Assembly: GCA_001644455.1 (NCBI GenBank)
Contig: LSTF01000001.1
Span: 21,099-85,098, forward strand
DNA: 64,000 nucleotides
From: Betaproteobacteria bacterium SCGC AG-212-J23
Lineage (GTDB): Bacteria > Pseudomonadota > Gammaproteobacteria > Burkholderiales > SG8-39
Reading direction: 5' to 3'
In this document: piece by piece, positions 37,101 through 45,326 of the stretch
Layout: every line of letters begins with the position of its first letter
Position numbering within the stretch: position 1 is the first letter of the stretch
Translations under genes and position numbers: made by a program
Notes under the pieces: generated by a model
Seen by the model: only the letters and a program-made list of their open reading frames with translations
Told to the model about the DNA's origin: nothing
The model's database searches: none

Positions 37101-37544
37101 ATGAAGCGCGAAGACGTGACCGACCTGATCGCATTGCGCAAGGTCAAGAAGGGAATCAAGTGGGCCGACGTCGCCACCAAGGTCGGCCAGTCGAAGGAAT
37201 GGACCACCGCCGCGTGCCTCGGCCAGATGCAGATGACCAAGAAGCAGGCCGAGACGGTCGGCAAGATCTTCGACCTGCCGGAAGAAGCGGTCCTCATCCT
37301 GCAGACGGTGCCCTACAAGGGCTCGCTGCCCACCGCGGTGCCGACCGATCCGCTGATCTACCGCCTCTACGAGCTGGTCAACGTCTACGGCACCACGTTC
37401 AAGGCGCTGATCCACGAGGAGTTCGGCGACGGGATCATGAGCGCCATCGACTTCAACATGGACATCGCGCGCGAGGCGAACGAGAAGGGCGACCGCGTGC
37501 GCATCGAGATGTCCGGCAAATTCCTGCCGTACAAGACGTATTGA
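37101..37544 (+). CDS. cynS: Cyanate hydratase (cyanase)
   Basis: Full-length cyanase: ...ETVGKIFDLPEEAVLILQTVPYKGSLPTAVPTDPLIYRLYELVNVYGTTFKALIHEEFGDGIMSAIDFNMDI...GKFLPYKTY. Confidence 0.95.
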   Translation: MKREDVTDLIALRKVKKGIKWADVATKVGQSKEWTTAACLGQMQMTKKQAETVGKIFDLPEEAVLILQTVPYKGSLPTAVPTDPLIYRLYELVNVYGTTFKALIHEEFGDGIMSAIDFNMDIAREANEKGDRVRIEMSGKFLPYKTY

Positions 37545-37580
37545 AAGGCTGCTGAAAGTCTGGTCTGCAATAGTGGCGGC

Positions 37581-38120
37581 ATGAAGAACCTGCTCGCCGT
37601 CCTCGCTTTCCTCCTTTCTTCGGCAGCGGCGGCGCAGGACCTCGACCGCGCCATGATGCTGGTCGCCACGCCCGACCTCGAGGGCGCCTACCGCCATACC
37701 GCGCTGGTCGTCATGCCGGTGGGCGAGAACCGCCACCTCGGCTTCATCGTCAACCGCGCCTCGGAGATGCAGCTCGCCGCCTCGACGCTCTACTACGGCG
37801 GCCCGGAGATGGTCGGCGCGGTGTTCGCCCTGGTGCGCAAGGACCCCGGCCAGCCGTCGATGCACATGTTCGGCGAGGTCTACGTGACCGGCGACCGCGA
37901 GGTCATCGACCACGTCCTCGGCGAGACGCCGGGAAGCGCGCGGCTCTTCGCGGGGTTCGTCGGCTGGGAGTCGGGCGAGCTCGCCGACGAAATCGCCGCC
38001 GGCTACTGGTACGTGGCCGAGCCGGAGGTGGCGCAGGTGTTCAGCCAGGAACCGGGCGAGAACGTGTGGAGCGACCTGGTGAAGCGCGTCGGCCGGAGGC
38101 TGCAGACCCGCCTATACTGA
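37581..38120 (+). CDS. YqgE/AlgH-family protein with N-terminal signal peptide
   Basis: MKNLLAVLAFLLSSAAAAQDLDRAMMLVATPDLEGAYRHTALVVMPVGENRHLGFIVNRASEM...YYGGPEM. Confidence 0.8.
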   Translation: MKNLLAVLAFLLSSAAAAQDLDRAMMLVATPDLEGAYRHTALVVMPVGENRHLGFIVNRASEMQLAASTLYYGGPEMVGAVFALVRKDPGQPSMHMFGEVYVTGDREVIDHVLGETPGSARLFAGFVGWESGELADEIAAGYWYVAEPEVAQVFSQEPGENVWSDLVKRVGRRLQTRLY

Positions 38121-38124
38121 GGCG

Positions 38125-38901
38125 ATGAGAGCATCCATCGCCGCGGTCCTCGTTCTCGCCGGTTGCGCGGCAGCCGGGCCTTCGCAGGAAGCAAAAACCC
38201 AACTCGCGCCGACCGGCGCGCTCCGCGTCGCGGTGCTGACTTCCAATCCGATCATCGGCACCAAGGCCGGCAACGAGGTCGGCGGCACGACGGTGACTCT
38301 CGGCCGCGAGCTCGCCGCGAGCGCGGGCGTGGCGGCGCAGATCCTCGACTACGCCGCGATCAATCGCCTGATGGAGGACGCGGGCAAGAACGTCTGGGAC
38401 GTCGCCGTGGTGGCGATCGATCCGGCGCGCACCAGCATCGTCGATTTCGCGCCGGCGCACCTCTCCGCCGACGGCTTTCTCACCGTGCTCGTGCCGCCGG
38501 GCTCGGCGGCGCGCACCATGGCCGACCTCGACCAGCCCGGGAAGAAGATCGCCGCGGTGCGCGGCGCGGCGCCGCTCATGGTCCTGCAGCGCACGCTGAA
38601 GAGCGCCACGGTCCTGCCCGCCGAGAACGAGAACGCCGCCTTCGCCTCGATGCAGGAAGGCCAGGCCGACGGCTATGCGCAGAACCGCTTCATGCTGCGC
38701 GCCCGCGCCGCGACGCTGCCCGGCTCGCGGCTGCTCGACGATTCCTTCGCCGGGCTGCAGCTCGCGTTCGCGGTGCCGAAGGGACGGCCGGCGGCGGCAG
38801 GCTACGTCGCGAAATGGGTGGAGGACGCGAAGGCTTCCGGCACGGTGCAACGCGCGATCGAGCGGGCGAAGCTCGTCGGCGAGGTCAGTGTTGCGAAGTG
38901 A
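38125..38901 (+). CDS. Amino acid ABC transporter-type substrate-binding lipoprotein (SBP family 3)
   Basis: LVLAGCAAAGPSQ lipobox; GALRVAVLTSNPIIGTKAGNEVGGTTVTLGRELAASAGVAAQILDYAAINRLMED. Confidence 0.75.
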   Translation: MRASIAAVLVLAGCAAAGPSQEAKTQLAPTGALRVAVLTSNPIIGTKAGNEVGGTTVTLGRELAASAGVAAQILDYAAINRLMEDAGKNVWDVAVVAIDPARTSIVDFAPAHLSADGFLTVLVPPGSAARTMADLDQPGKKIAAVRGAAPLMVLQRTLKSATVLPAENENAAFASMQEGQADGYAQNRFMLRARAATLPGSRLLDDSFAGLQLAFAVPKGRPAAAGYVAKWVEDAKASGTVQRAIERAKLVGEVSVAK

Positions 38902-39769
38902 CGTGCTTGCGCACGGCCTCGATGATGGCCGTGTGATACGCCTCGCCCAGTCCGAGCGAAACCGCTTCCGCCAGTAGCTTCTGCACCGTGCCCGCGGACT
39001 GCAGCGCGAGCCCCGCGTCGCGCGCGAGCTGCAGCGCGTAGCTCACGTCCTTCAGCATGTAGCTCACGGGAAAGGCGCGCTCCGGGTGCGACTCGGGGAG
39101 CAGCGATTTCATGCCGTGGTTGCGCAGCGCGAAGCTGTCGGCCGAGCCCTTGGCGAACGCGTCGAAGAGGAGCTTCGGCTCCACCAGGCCGCTCGCCTTC
39201 GCCACCGCCAGCGCTTCGGCGAGCGCGGTCACGGTCGCCGACAGCACCATGTTGTTGAGCAGCTTCACCGCCTGGCCGGCGCCCGGCGGCCCGCAATGCG
39301 TGACGTCGCTGCCCATCGCGCGCAGCAGCGGTTCGATGCGATGGAAGAGGAAGGCATCGGCGCCGACCATGAAGGCGAGGGTGCCGTCGATCGCCGCCTG
39401 GCGCGTGCGCGCCACCGGCGCATCCGCGAAATGCGCGCCGCGCGCCGTGAAGGCGGCGGCGAGCTCGCGGGCGAGGGCGACCGGGGCGGTGCTGCAGTCG
39501 ACGATCGCCTGCCCGGCGCGCGCCGCGAGCGAGAGCTCGAGGCCCACCGAGCGCACCTGCGGCTCGCCCGGCAAGGAGAGAAAGATGACGTCCGCCTGCG
39601 AGGCAAGCTCGGCGATGGAATGCGTCGCGGCGACGCCGTCGACCGAGAGCCGCTTCAGCGGCTCGGGTCGCAGGTCGTGGGCGAGGACCTTGCCGCGCTG
39701 CTTGCGCGCGAGGTTGCGGCACATGGGCTCGCCCATCACGCCCAGGCCGATGAAACCCAGCTTGTCCAT
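38885..39769 (-). CDS. NAD(P)-dependent 3-hydroxyisobutyrate dehydrogenase-family oxidoreductase
   Basis: LGFIGLGVMGEPMCRNLARK; DVIFLSLPGEPQVRSV; MVGADAFLFHRIEPLLRAMGSDVTHCGPPGAGQAVKLLNNMVL. Confidence 0.9.
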   Translation of the reverse strand: MDKLGFIGLGVMGEPMCRNLARKQRGKVLAHDLRPEPLKRLSVDGVAATHSIAELASQADVIFLSLPGEPQVRSVGLELSLAARAGQAIVDCSTAPVALARELAAAFTARGAHFADAPVARTRQAAIDGTLAFMVGADAFLFHRIEPLLRAMGSDVTHCGPPGAGQAVKLLNNMVLSATVTALAEALAVAKASGLVEPKLLFDAFAKGSADSFALRNHGMKSLLPESHPERAFPVSYMLKDVSYALQLARDAGLALQSAGTVQKLLAEAVSLGLGEAYHTAIIEAVRKHVTSQH

Positions 39770-39770
39770 C

Positions 39771-39792
39771 GCTCCCTCCGGAAGGAGGGAGC
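39771..39792 (-). promoter_or_regulatory. Perfect 9-bp stem hairpin enclosing the Shine-Dalgarno of the 38885-39769 gene
   Basis: Minus strand GCTCCCTCC-TTCC-GGAGGGAGC, then CG/ATG; GGAGG lies in the 3' stem arm. Confidence 0.6.
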
Positions 39793-39806
39793 TTATTTCA
39801 TAACGG

Positions 39807-39998
39807 CTAGACCAGGGGTCCCGGTCCGGGCCCGCGGCCGCGGCCGCGCAGGTGCATCACCAGCGAAACGACGAACGCGATCAGGAACAGGAAGAACAGC
39901 ACCTTGGCGATTTCGACCGCGCCGGCGGCGAGGCCGCCGAAGCCGAACACCGCGGCGATGATGGCGACGATGAAGAACGTGATGGCCCAGCTCAGCAT
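39807..39998 (-). CDS. DUF1328 small membrane protein
   Basis: [58 protein letters not shown] Shine-Dalgarno. Confidence 0.92.
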   Translation of the reverse strand: MLSWAITFFIVAIIAAVFGFGGLAAGAVEIAKVLFFLFLIAFVVSLVMHLRGRGRGPGPGPLV

Positions 39999-40046
39999 GA
40001 GACCTCCTGGCGTAAGTGACGGCCAGGGATGCTGCAATTTGCGCTC

Positions 40047-42248
40047 CTAGGCGAAGCGCAGGTCCTGAGCCGAAAGAGGCAGGGAGCGTACCGGCTTGCC
40101 CGCGAGGGCGAGGATCGCGTTGGCGAGCGCCGGCGCGATCACGGGCGTCGAGGGCTCGCCGACGCCCGTTGGGTTGTCTTTTGAAACGACGATGGCGGTT
40201 TCTATTTTCGGCATCTGGCTCATGCGCAACACTTGGTAGTCGTGGAAGTTCGACTGGTCCACCATGCCATCGGTCAGGGTGATCGCGCCGCTGAGCGCGG
40301 CCGAGAGGCCGTAGGCGATGCCCGATTCCATCTGCGCGGCGACGACGTCCGGATTCACCGCTACGCCGCAGTCGACCGCGCAAATCACTTTCTCGATTTT
40401 CAGTCCGGCCTTTCGTTGCGACAGCTCGACGACTTGCGCGACGACCGTGTTGAAGGACTCGTGCACCGCGATGCCGCGCGCTATGCCCTTGCGCGGCCGG
40501 CCGGCGCGCCGCGCGGCGAGGTTCAACGCGGCGAGATGGCGCGGTTGCTTCGCCAGCAATGCCCGGCGCAGCGCGAGCGGATCCTTGCCCGCCGCCCGAG
40601 CGCATTCGTCGAGGAAGCATTCGGTGGCGAACGCGGTGTGCGTCGAGCCGACCGAGCGCCACCATTGCACCGGCACGCCGACCTTGGGCGAATGCAGGGT
40701 CACCGAGAGGTTGGGAATGGCGTAGGGCAGGTTGGCCGCGCCCTCGACGGAGGTCGCGTCGATGCCGTCCTTCACCATCATCGGCTCGAAGGCGGTGCCG
40801 GCGAGGATCGACTGGCCGACGATGGTGTGCTGCCAGGCGACGAGGTTGCCCTGCGCGTCCAGCCCGGCCTTGAGCGCGTGCACGTAGAGCGGCCGGTAGT
40901 AGCCGGCGCGCATGTCGTCCTCGCGGCCCCACACCAATTTGATGGGATTGGGTTTGGAAAAACTCTTGGCAATTGCGGCAGCTTCGAGGAGGTAGTCCGA
41001 CTGCGGATTGGCGCGCCGGCCGAAACTGCCGCCGGCGTAGAGCTGGTTCAGCTTCACCTGTTGAGGCTTCAGGCCGAGGAACTGCGCCAGCGCCGCCTGG
41101 TCGACGGTCTGGAACTGCTCGCCGTTCCAGACTTCGCAGCCGTCGGCCGAGAGGCTGACCACGCAGTTCATCGGCTCCATGGAGGCGTGCGCGAGGTAGG
41201 GGAACTCGTACATCGCCTCGAGGGTTTTCGCCGCGCCGGCGAGCGCGGCGGCGACGTCGCCTTCCTTGCGCGCCGCGCGTCCCGGGCCGGCGGCGAGCTT
41301 TCGATAGTCGGCAAGAAGTTCTTTCGATGAACCCTTGAAGGCGGCAGAGTCATCCCACTCCGCCTTCAACGCGTCGCGCCCCTTCCGCGCGGTGAAGTAG
41401 TCGCGCGCCAGCACCGCGACGCCGTTCGTCGCCGGCGTCGAGAACGCGACGGCGTCGACCACGCCGGGAATCGCTTTCGCTTCCGCCGCATCGAAGCGCT
41501 TCAGCTTCGCGCCGAAGCGCGGCGGATGCAGGACGACGGCGGTCAGCATGTCGGGCAGCCTCATGTCCTGCGTGAACACGGCCTTGCCGGTCGATTTCGC
41601 ACGCGCGTCGAGTCGCGGCGCGCTCTTGCCGATGTAGAGGAAGCGGCCCGGATCCTTGAGCTTCACCTCGGCCGGGACTTTCTGCTTCGCGGCGTCAGGG
41701 GCGAGCTGACCGAAGGTCGCTTTTTTCTCTTTCCACGAAACCACGCCCCTGGACACGCGGATTTCAGCAACCGGCGCCTTCCATTTCTCCGCCGCGGCGG
41801 CGACGAGCATGGCGCGCGCGGTCGCGCCGGCCTTGCGCATCTGTTCCCAGGAGTTCGCGAGCGCGGTGCTGCCGCCGGTGCCCTGCGCCGGGCCCCACAG
41901 CAGGTTGTTGTACTTCGCGGCGTCGGCGGGCGCGCCCTCGACGCGAACCTGCGACCAGTCGGCGTCGAGCTCCTCGGCGACGAGCGTCGGCAGGCCGGTG
42001 TACGTGCCCTGGCCCATCTCCAGGTGCTTGACGATCACCGTGACCGTGTTGTCGCTCGCGATGCGCACGAAAGCGTTGGGCGAGAAGCCGCGGTGCAGGA
42101 ACAGGCTGTCTTCCTGGGCGCGCGCGGGAAAGCCGACCGCGAGGAGCAGCCCGCCGGATGCCTGCAGGAAGCGGCGGCGGCTGACGTTGCGCACGCCGGG
42201 TATGGCGTTTGCTCCCTTCCGGTCAAACTTTTCGAAAAGGAATCCCAT
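40047..42248 (-). CDS. Xanthine dehydrogenase-family molybdopterin-binding subunit, isoquinoline 1-oxidoreductase beta (IorB)-like, Tat signal
   Basis: SRRRFLQASGGLLLAVGFPARA twin-arginine signal; TVIVKHLEMGQGTYTGLPTLVAEELDADWSQVRVEGAPA; PVQWWRSVGSTHTAFATECFLDE. Confidence 0.9.
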   Translation of the reverse strand: MGFLFEKFDRKGANAIPGVRNVSRRRFLQASGGLLLAVGFPARAQEDSLFLHRGFSPNAFVRIASDNTVTVIVKHLEMGQGTYTGLPTLVAEELDADWSQVRVEGAPADAAKYNNLLWGPAQGTGGSTALANSWEQMRKAGATARAMLVAAAAEKWKAPVAEIRVSRGVVSWKEKKATFGQLAPDAAKQKVPAEVKLKDPGRFLYIGKSAPRLDARAKSTGKAVFTQDMRLPDMLTAVVLHPPRFGAKLKRFDAAEAKAIPGVVDAVAFSTPATNGVAVLARDYFTARKGRDALKAEWDDSAAFKGSSKELLADYRKLAAGPGRAARKEGDVAAALAGAAKTLEAMYEFPYLAHASMEPMNCVVSLSADGCEVWNGEQFQTVDQAALAQFLGLKPQQVKLNQLYAGGSFGRRANPQSDYLLEAAAIAKSFSKPNPIKLVWGREDDMRAGYYRPLYVHALKAGLDAQGNLVAWQHTIVGQSILAGTAFEPMMVKDGIDATSVEGAANLPYAIPNLSVTLHSPKVGVPVQWWRSVGSTHTAFATECFLDECARAAGKDPLALRRALLAKQPRHLAALNLAARRAGRPRKGIARGIAVHESFNTVVAQVVELSQRKAGLKIEKVICAVDCGVAVNPDVVAAQMESGIAYGLSAALSGAITLTDGMVDQSNFHDYQVLRMSQMPKIETAIVVSKDNPTGVGEPSTPVIAPALANAILALAGKPVRSLPLSAQDLRFA

Positions 42249-42468
42249 GGAATACGCTCAGCTTAATCCGACCGATACCAACATCCACCGCACGTCGGAA
42301 GAAATCAAGGACGAGGCGCGCGCAACCTTCGAGGAGGCCACACGCTATGCGAAGCGCAGCGTTCGGGAAAACCCCTGGACGGCTGTGGGAATCAGCTTCG
42401 GCGCCGGGGTCGTTTTCGGCGCCTTGATCACCCTCGCCCTGGTCACCCTATCGGCGAGCAGGGCTTAG
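42247..42468 (+). CDS. DUF883 (ElaB/YqjD-like) membrane-anchored protein
   Basis: TDTNIHRTSEEIKDEARATFEEATRYAKRSVRENPWTAVGISFGAGVVFGALITLAL. Confidence 0.85.
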   Translation: MEYAQLNPTDTNIHRTSEEIKDEARATFEEATRYAKRSVRENPWTAVGISFGAGVVFGALITLALVTLSASRA

Positions 42469-42788
42469 TAGCGCTGCTGGCCCTTGATCGCCCACGGAAT
42501 CGTGGGTCCGGAGGATTCCCCGTCCTTGTTCTCGCCGCCGTTGTTCGCGTTCTTCTTCGGGCGGCCGGGACGATAGGTGACCTGGAAGATCTTCAGGGGC
42601 GGCACCACCGGGGGGCTTTCGAGGAATTTGCAATCCGACTCGGTCGGCATGCTGAGGAAGGCGCCGAGGCGCTTGCCGTTCAGCATCACCGTGTAGCGCA
42701 GCATGTGCATGGAGCCGAGCGCCGGTTGAGCGAGGATGTCGTACTTGCCGATCTTGAACTGCCTGCGTTGCTGGGGCGAAGGTGCCAT
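42465..42788 (-). CDS. Hypothetical protein
   Basis: MAPSPQQRRQFKIGKYDILAQPALGSMHMLRYTVMLNGKRLGAFLSMPTESDCKF; longer ORF start at 42866 possible. Confidence 0.55.
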   Translation of the reverse strand: MAPSPQQRRQFKIGKYDILAQPALGSMHMLRYTVMLNGKRLGAFLSMPTESDCKFLESPPVVPPLKIFQVTYRPGRPKKNANNGGENKDGESSGPTIPWAIKGQQRY

Positions 42789-42838
42789 GGGCTCCTGAAT
42801 AGCCTGTAGGGGTCGACCGGGGAAACGACCATTATAAG

Positions 42839-43390
42839 TCACGGGAGCACATAGAGAAAGACGCATGATCGGCGGTCAAAACCGGCCTTTTCCCCGCCAT
42901 CTCCCGCGATCCCGCGCGCCATCATCCGCGCACCCCGGCTGGCATTGCGGATCTCCGGCATCTGCTCCGCGCTCGCGCCGCGCAGCGAAAGATCGTCGAC
43001 CAGGAGGGTGGTATTTCCGTCGTCCCTGCGCAGCGAGTAGCCGCCCCCGCCGTATTCGAGGCGTCCTTCGACCTGGAGCGTAGTGCCGCGCGTCCCGGCG
43101 TGCTCGGCGGGGGCGATCGTCCAGAGAAGCTGGGGCACCTCGGGCAGGTCGAGCCCGCTCGGCACGCTTTCCTGCAGCGCTTGCAGCGTCGCCAGGCGCT
43201 CGAGGCGCGAGCGGCTCGAGCAAGCGGCGTCCTTGCAAGCGTCGAGGCTTCTCTGCCAGGCCTGCTGGTCGCCTTCCAGGCACGCGGCGTTCTCGGCGAG
43301 AGCGACCTTGGCGCCGAGATAGAAGCGCTCCACCAAGGCCTCGAGATCGGGCTCGACCGCGAGCGCGAGGAGAAGCAGCAGGGCTTTCAT
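42839..43390 (-). CDS. Hypothetical exported protein with LprI/DUF1311-like Cys segment
   Basis: AACLEGDQQAWQRSLDACKDAACSSRSRLERLATLQ resembles DUF1311-type segments. Confidence 0.55.
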   Translation of the reverse strand: MKALLLLLALAVEPDLEALVERFYLGAKVALAENAACLEGDQQAWQRSLDACKDAACSSRSRLERLATLQALQESVPSGLDLPEVPQLLWTIAPAEHAGTRGTTLQVEGRLEYGGGGYSLRRDDGNTTLLVDDLSLRGASAEQMPEIRNASRGARMMARGIAGDGGEKAGFDRRSCVFLYVLP

Positions 43391-44433
43391 GGCTCCTGGG
43401 TCAGCCCGTGCGCGCCGACGCCGAGCAGGCGCACCGGCCGGCGGTCGGCCTCGGTGCGCTCGAGCAGCATCTGCGCGCGGTTGACGATCTCCGCCTTCGA
43501 GGCGGTGAACGCCTTCGCCGTATGGCTGCGCGTGACGGTGGTGAAGTCGGAATAGCGCACCTTGATGGTGATGGTGCGCGCGCGCAGGCTCTTCGCCGCC
43601 AGGTCCTGCGCCAGCTCGCGGGCGAGGCGGGCGATCTCCTCGTTCGCCTCCGAGAGGGTCTGCAGATCCTTGGCATAGGTGGTCTCGCACGACACCGATT
43701 TCGTCTCGCGGTGCGGCTCGACCGGGCGCGGGTCGTCGCCGTGCGAGAGCTGCACCAGCCATTCGGCGAGGCTGCCGACCGTCTTCGTCAGCAGCTGGAA
43801 GTCGGCGTTGCGCACGTCCACCAGCGTCTTGATGCCGGCGGCATGCAGCTTCTTCGCCGTCACCGGCCCGACGCCCCAGAGCGCCTCGACCGGCAGCTTG
43901 CGCAGGAAGCTCTCGACGCGCTCGGGCGCGATCACCGTCAGGCCGTCGGGCTTCTGCCAGCCCGAGGCGATCTTCGCCAGGAACTTGTTGGGCGCGACCC
44001 CCGCGGATGCGGTCAAGCCCGTTTCATCGAGGATGGTTTTTTTTATTCGCAGGGCGACATCGCGAGCGAGCGGCATTGCCCAGAGGTTCTCCGTGACGTC
44101 GAGATAAGCCTCGTCGAGCGAGAGCGGCTCGACCAGCGGCGTCGCCGAGTGCAGGATCTCCATCACCCGGTCGGACGCCTCGCGATACTTGCCGAAGTCG
44201 GGGCGGACGATGACGAGCTGCGGGCAGAGGCGCACCGCGCGCGACATCGGCATCGCCGAGCGCACGCCGAACTCGCGCGCCTCGTAGCTCGCCGCGGCGA
44301 CCACGCCGCGCGACTCGGGCGAGCCGCCCACCACCACCGGCTTGCCGCGCAGCGCCGGGTCATCGCGCATCTCCACCGACGCGTAGAACGCGTCCATGTC
44401 GATGTGGATGATGCGGCGCGACGGTTCGCTCAA
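43387..44433 (-). CDS. dinB: DNA polymerase IV (Y-family), TTG start
   Basis: RRIIHIDMDAFYASVEMRDDPALRGKPVVVGG; SLDEAYLDVTENL; ASAGVAPNKFLAKIASGWQKPDGL. TTG at 44433 overlaps the upstream gene's stop. Confidence 0.93.
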   Translation of the reverse strand: MSEPSRRIIHIDMDAFYASVEMRDDPALRGKPVVVGGSPESRGVVAAASYEAREFGVRSAMPMSRAVRLCPQLVIVRPDFGKYREASDRVMEILHSATPLVEPLSLDEAYLDVTENLWAMPLARDVALRIKKTILDETGLTASAGVAPNKFLAKIASGWQKPDGLTVIAPERVESFLRKLPVEALWGVGPVTAKKLHAAGIKTLVDVRNADFQLLTKTVGSLAEWLVQLSHGDDPRPVEPHRETKSVSCETTYAKDLQTLSEANEEIARLARELAQDLAAKSLRARTITIKVRYSDFTTVTRSHTAKAFTASKAEIVNRAQMLLERTEADRRPVRLLGVGAHGLTQEP

Positions 44434-45272
44434 TTCAAGTGGGTGGTCAGGAACCGGAGGCGCGCGGCGAGCGCGCTCAAGAGCGTGGACGCGAACTGCG
44501 GGCTGATCTTGACGAGCTGCAGGAACGCCGGCCGGCCGATGGCGAGCAGTTCGCAGTCGGTCTGCGCGGTGGCGCTCGCCAGCCGCGCCGACTCGGTGAC
44601 CAGCGCCGCTTCGCCGAACACCCCGCCCGGCCCGAGCAGCTCGACGATGCGGCCGTCGATCGACACCGCCACCTCGCCCTCGATCACCGCGTACATGCGG
44701 ATCCCGGTCTGGCCCTTGGCGATGATCTGCGCGCCCTGGCGGAAGAAGATCGGCGGGTCGTCGGCCAGGCCGGCGACGAGCTGCTCGAGCTGCTTCTTGT
44801 CGAAGACGATCGCCTCGTCGAAGTCCTCGTCGTGCGCGAGCGCGCCGGATACCGAGAGCTGGGCGATGGTCTCGCGCAGGCGCCGGATCAGCATGCTCAT
44901 CAGCATCAGCGCGAAGCCGGGCTTGTGCGCGAGCGCCGCCTCGAATTCCTCCGGGTCGAGGGCGATGACGCGGCACTCGCTCTTCGCCACCGCGCCGGCG
45001 CTGCGCGGCGCGTGCGCCATCACCGCGATCTCGCCGAAGACCTCGCCCGGCTTCACCGTGCCGATCGGCTGCTTCTTGGCGCGCAGCTCGACCTCGCCCT
45101 TGAGCAGCAGGTACATCTTGCTCTTGCGCAGCAGCGGGATGGCGCGCTCGCTCTCGCTGAAGATCTTCGCGCCCTCGGCGAAGGTCTCGGGCTTGCCCGC
45201 GGACTTGAAGAAATCGAGCGCGACCGCCGGGTCGTAGGCGACCTCGGCTTTTTGCGGGGTCTTCGTTGCCAT
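44430..45272 (-). CDS. Tandem cyclic nucleotide-binding domain protein
   Basis: Two cNBD-like modules: KPGEVFGEIAVMAHAPRSAGAVAKSECRVIAL and GPGGVFGEAALVTESARLASATAQTDCELLAI; no recognisable HTH. Confidence 0.85.
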   Translation of the reverse strand: MATKTPQKAEVAYDPAVALDFFKSAGKPETFAEGAKIFSESERAIPLLRKSKMYLLLKGEVELRAKKQPIGTVKPGEVFGEIAVMAHAPRSAGAVAKSECRVIALDPEEFEAALAHKPGFALMLMSMLIRRLRETIAQLSVSGALAHDEDFDEAIVFDKKQLEQLVAGLADDPPIFFRQGAQIIAKGQTGIRMYAVIEGEVAVSIDGRIVELLGPGGVFGEAALVTESARLASATAQTDCELLAIGRPAFLQLVKISPQFASTLLSALAARLRFLTTHLN

Positions 45273-45326
45273 TGCGTCTCCTCTGCGGGCGGCTAAGATG
45301 CCACGAAATTCTGCGCGGAGCCTGAC

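Noticed and set aside
42465-42866. Longer start (42866) for the hypothetical protein
   Set aside because: Extra N-terminus MRLSLCAPVTYNGRFPGRPLQ overlaps the end of the upstream gene and looks non-coding; ATG 42788 preferred, though not proven.
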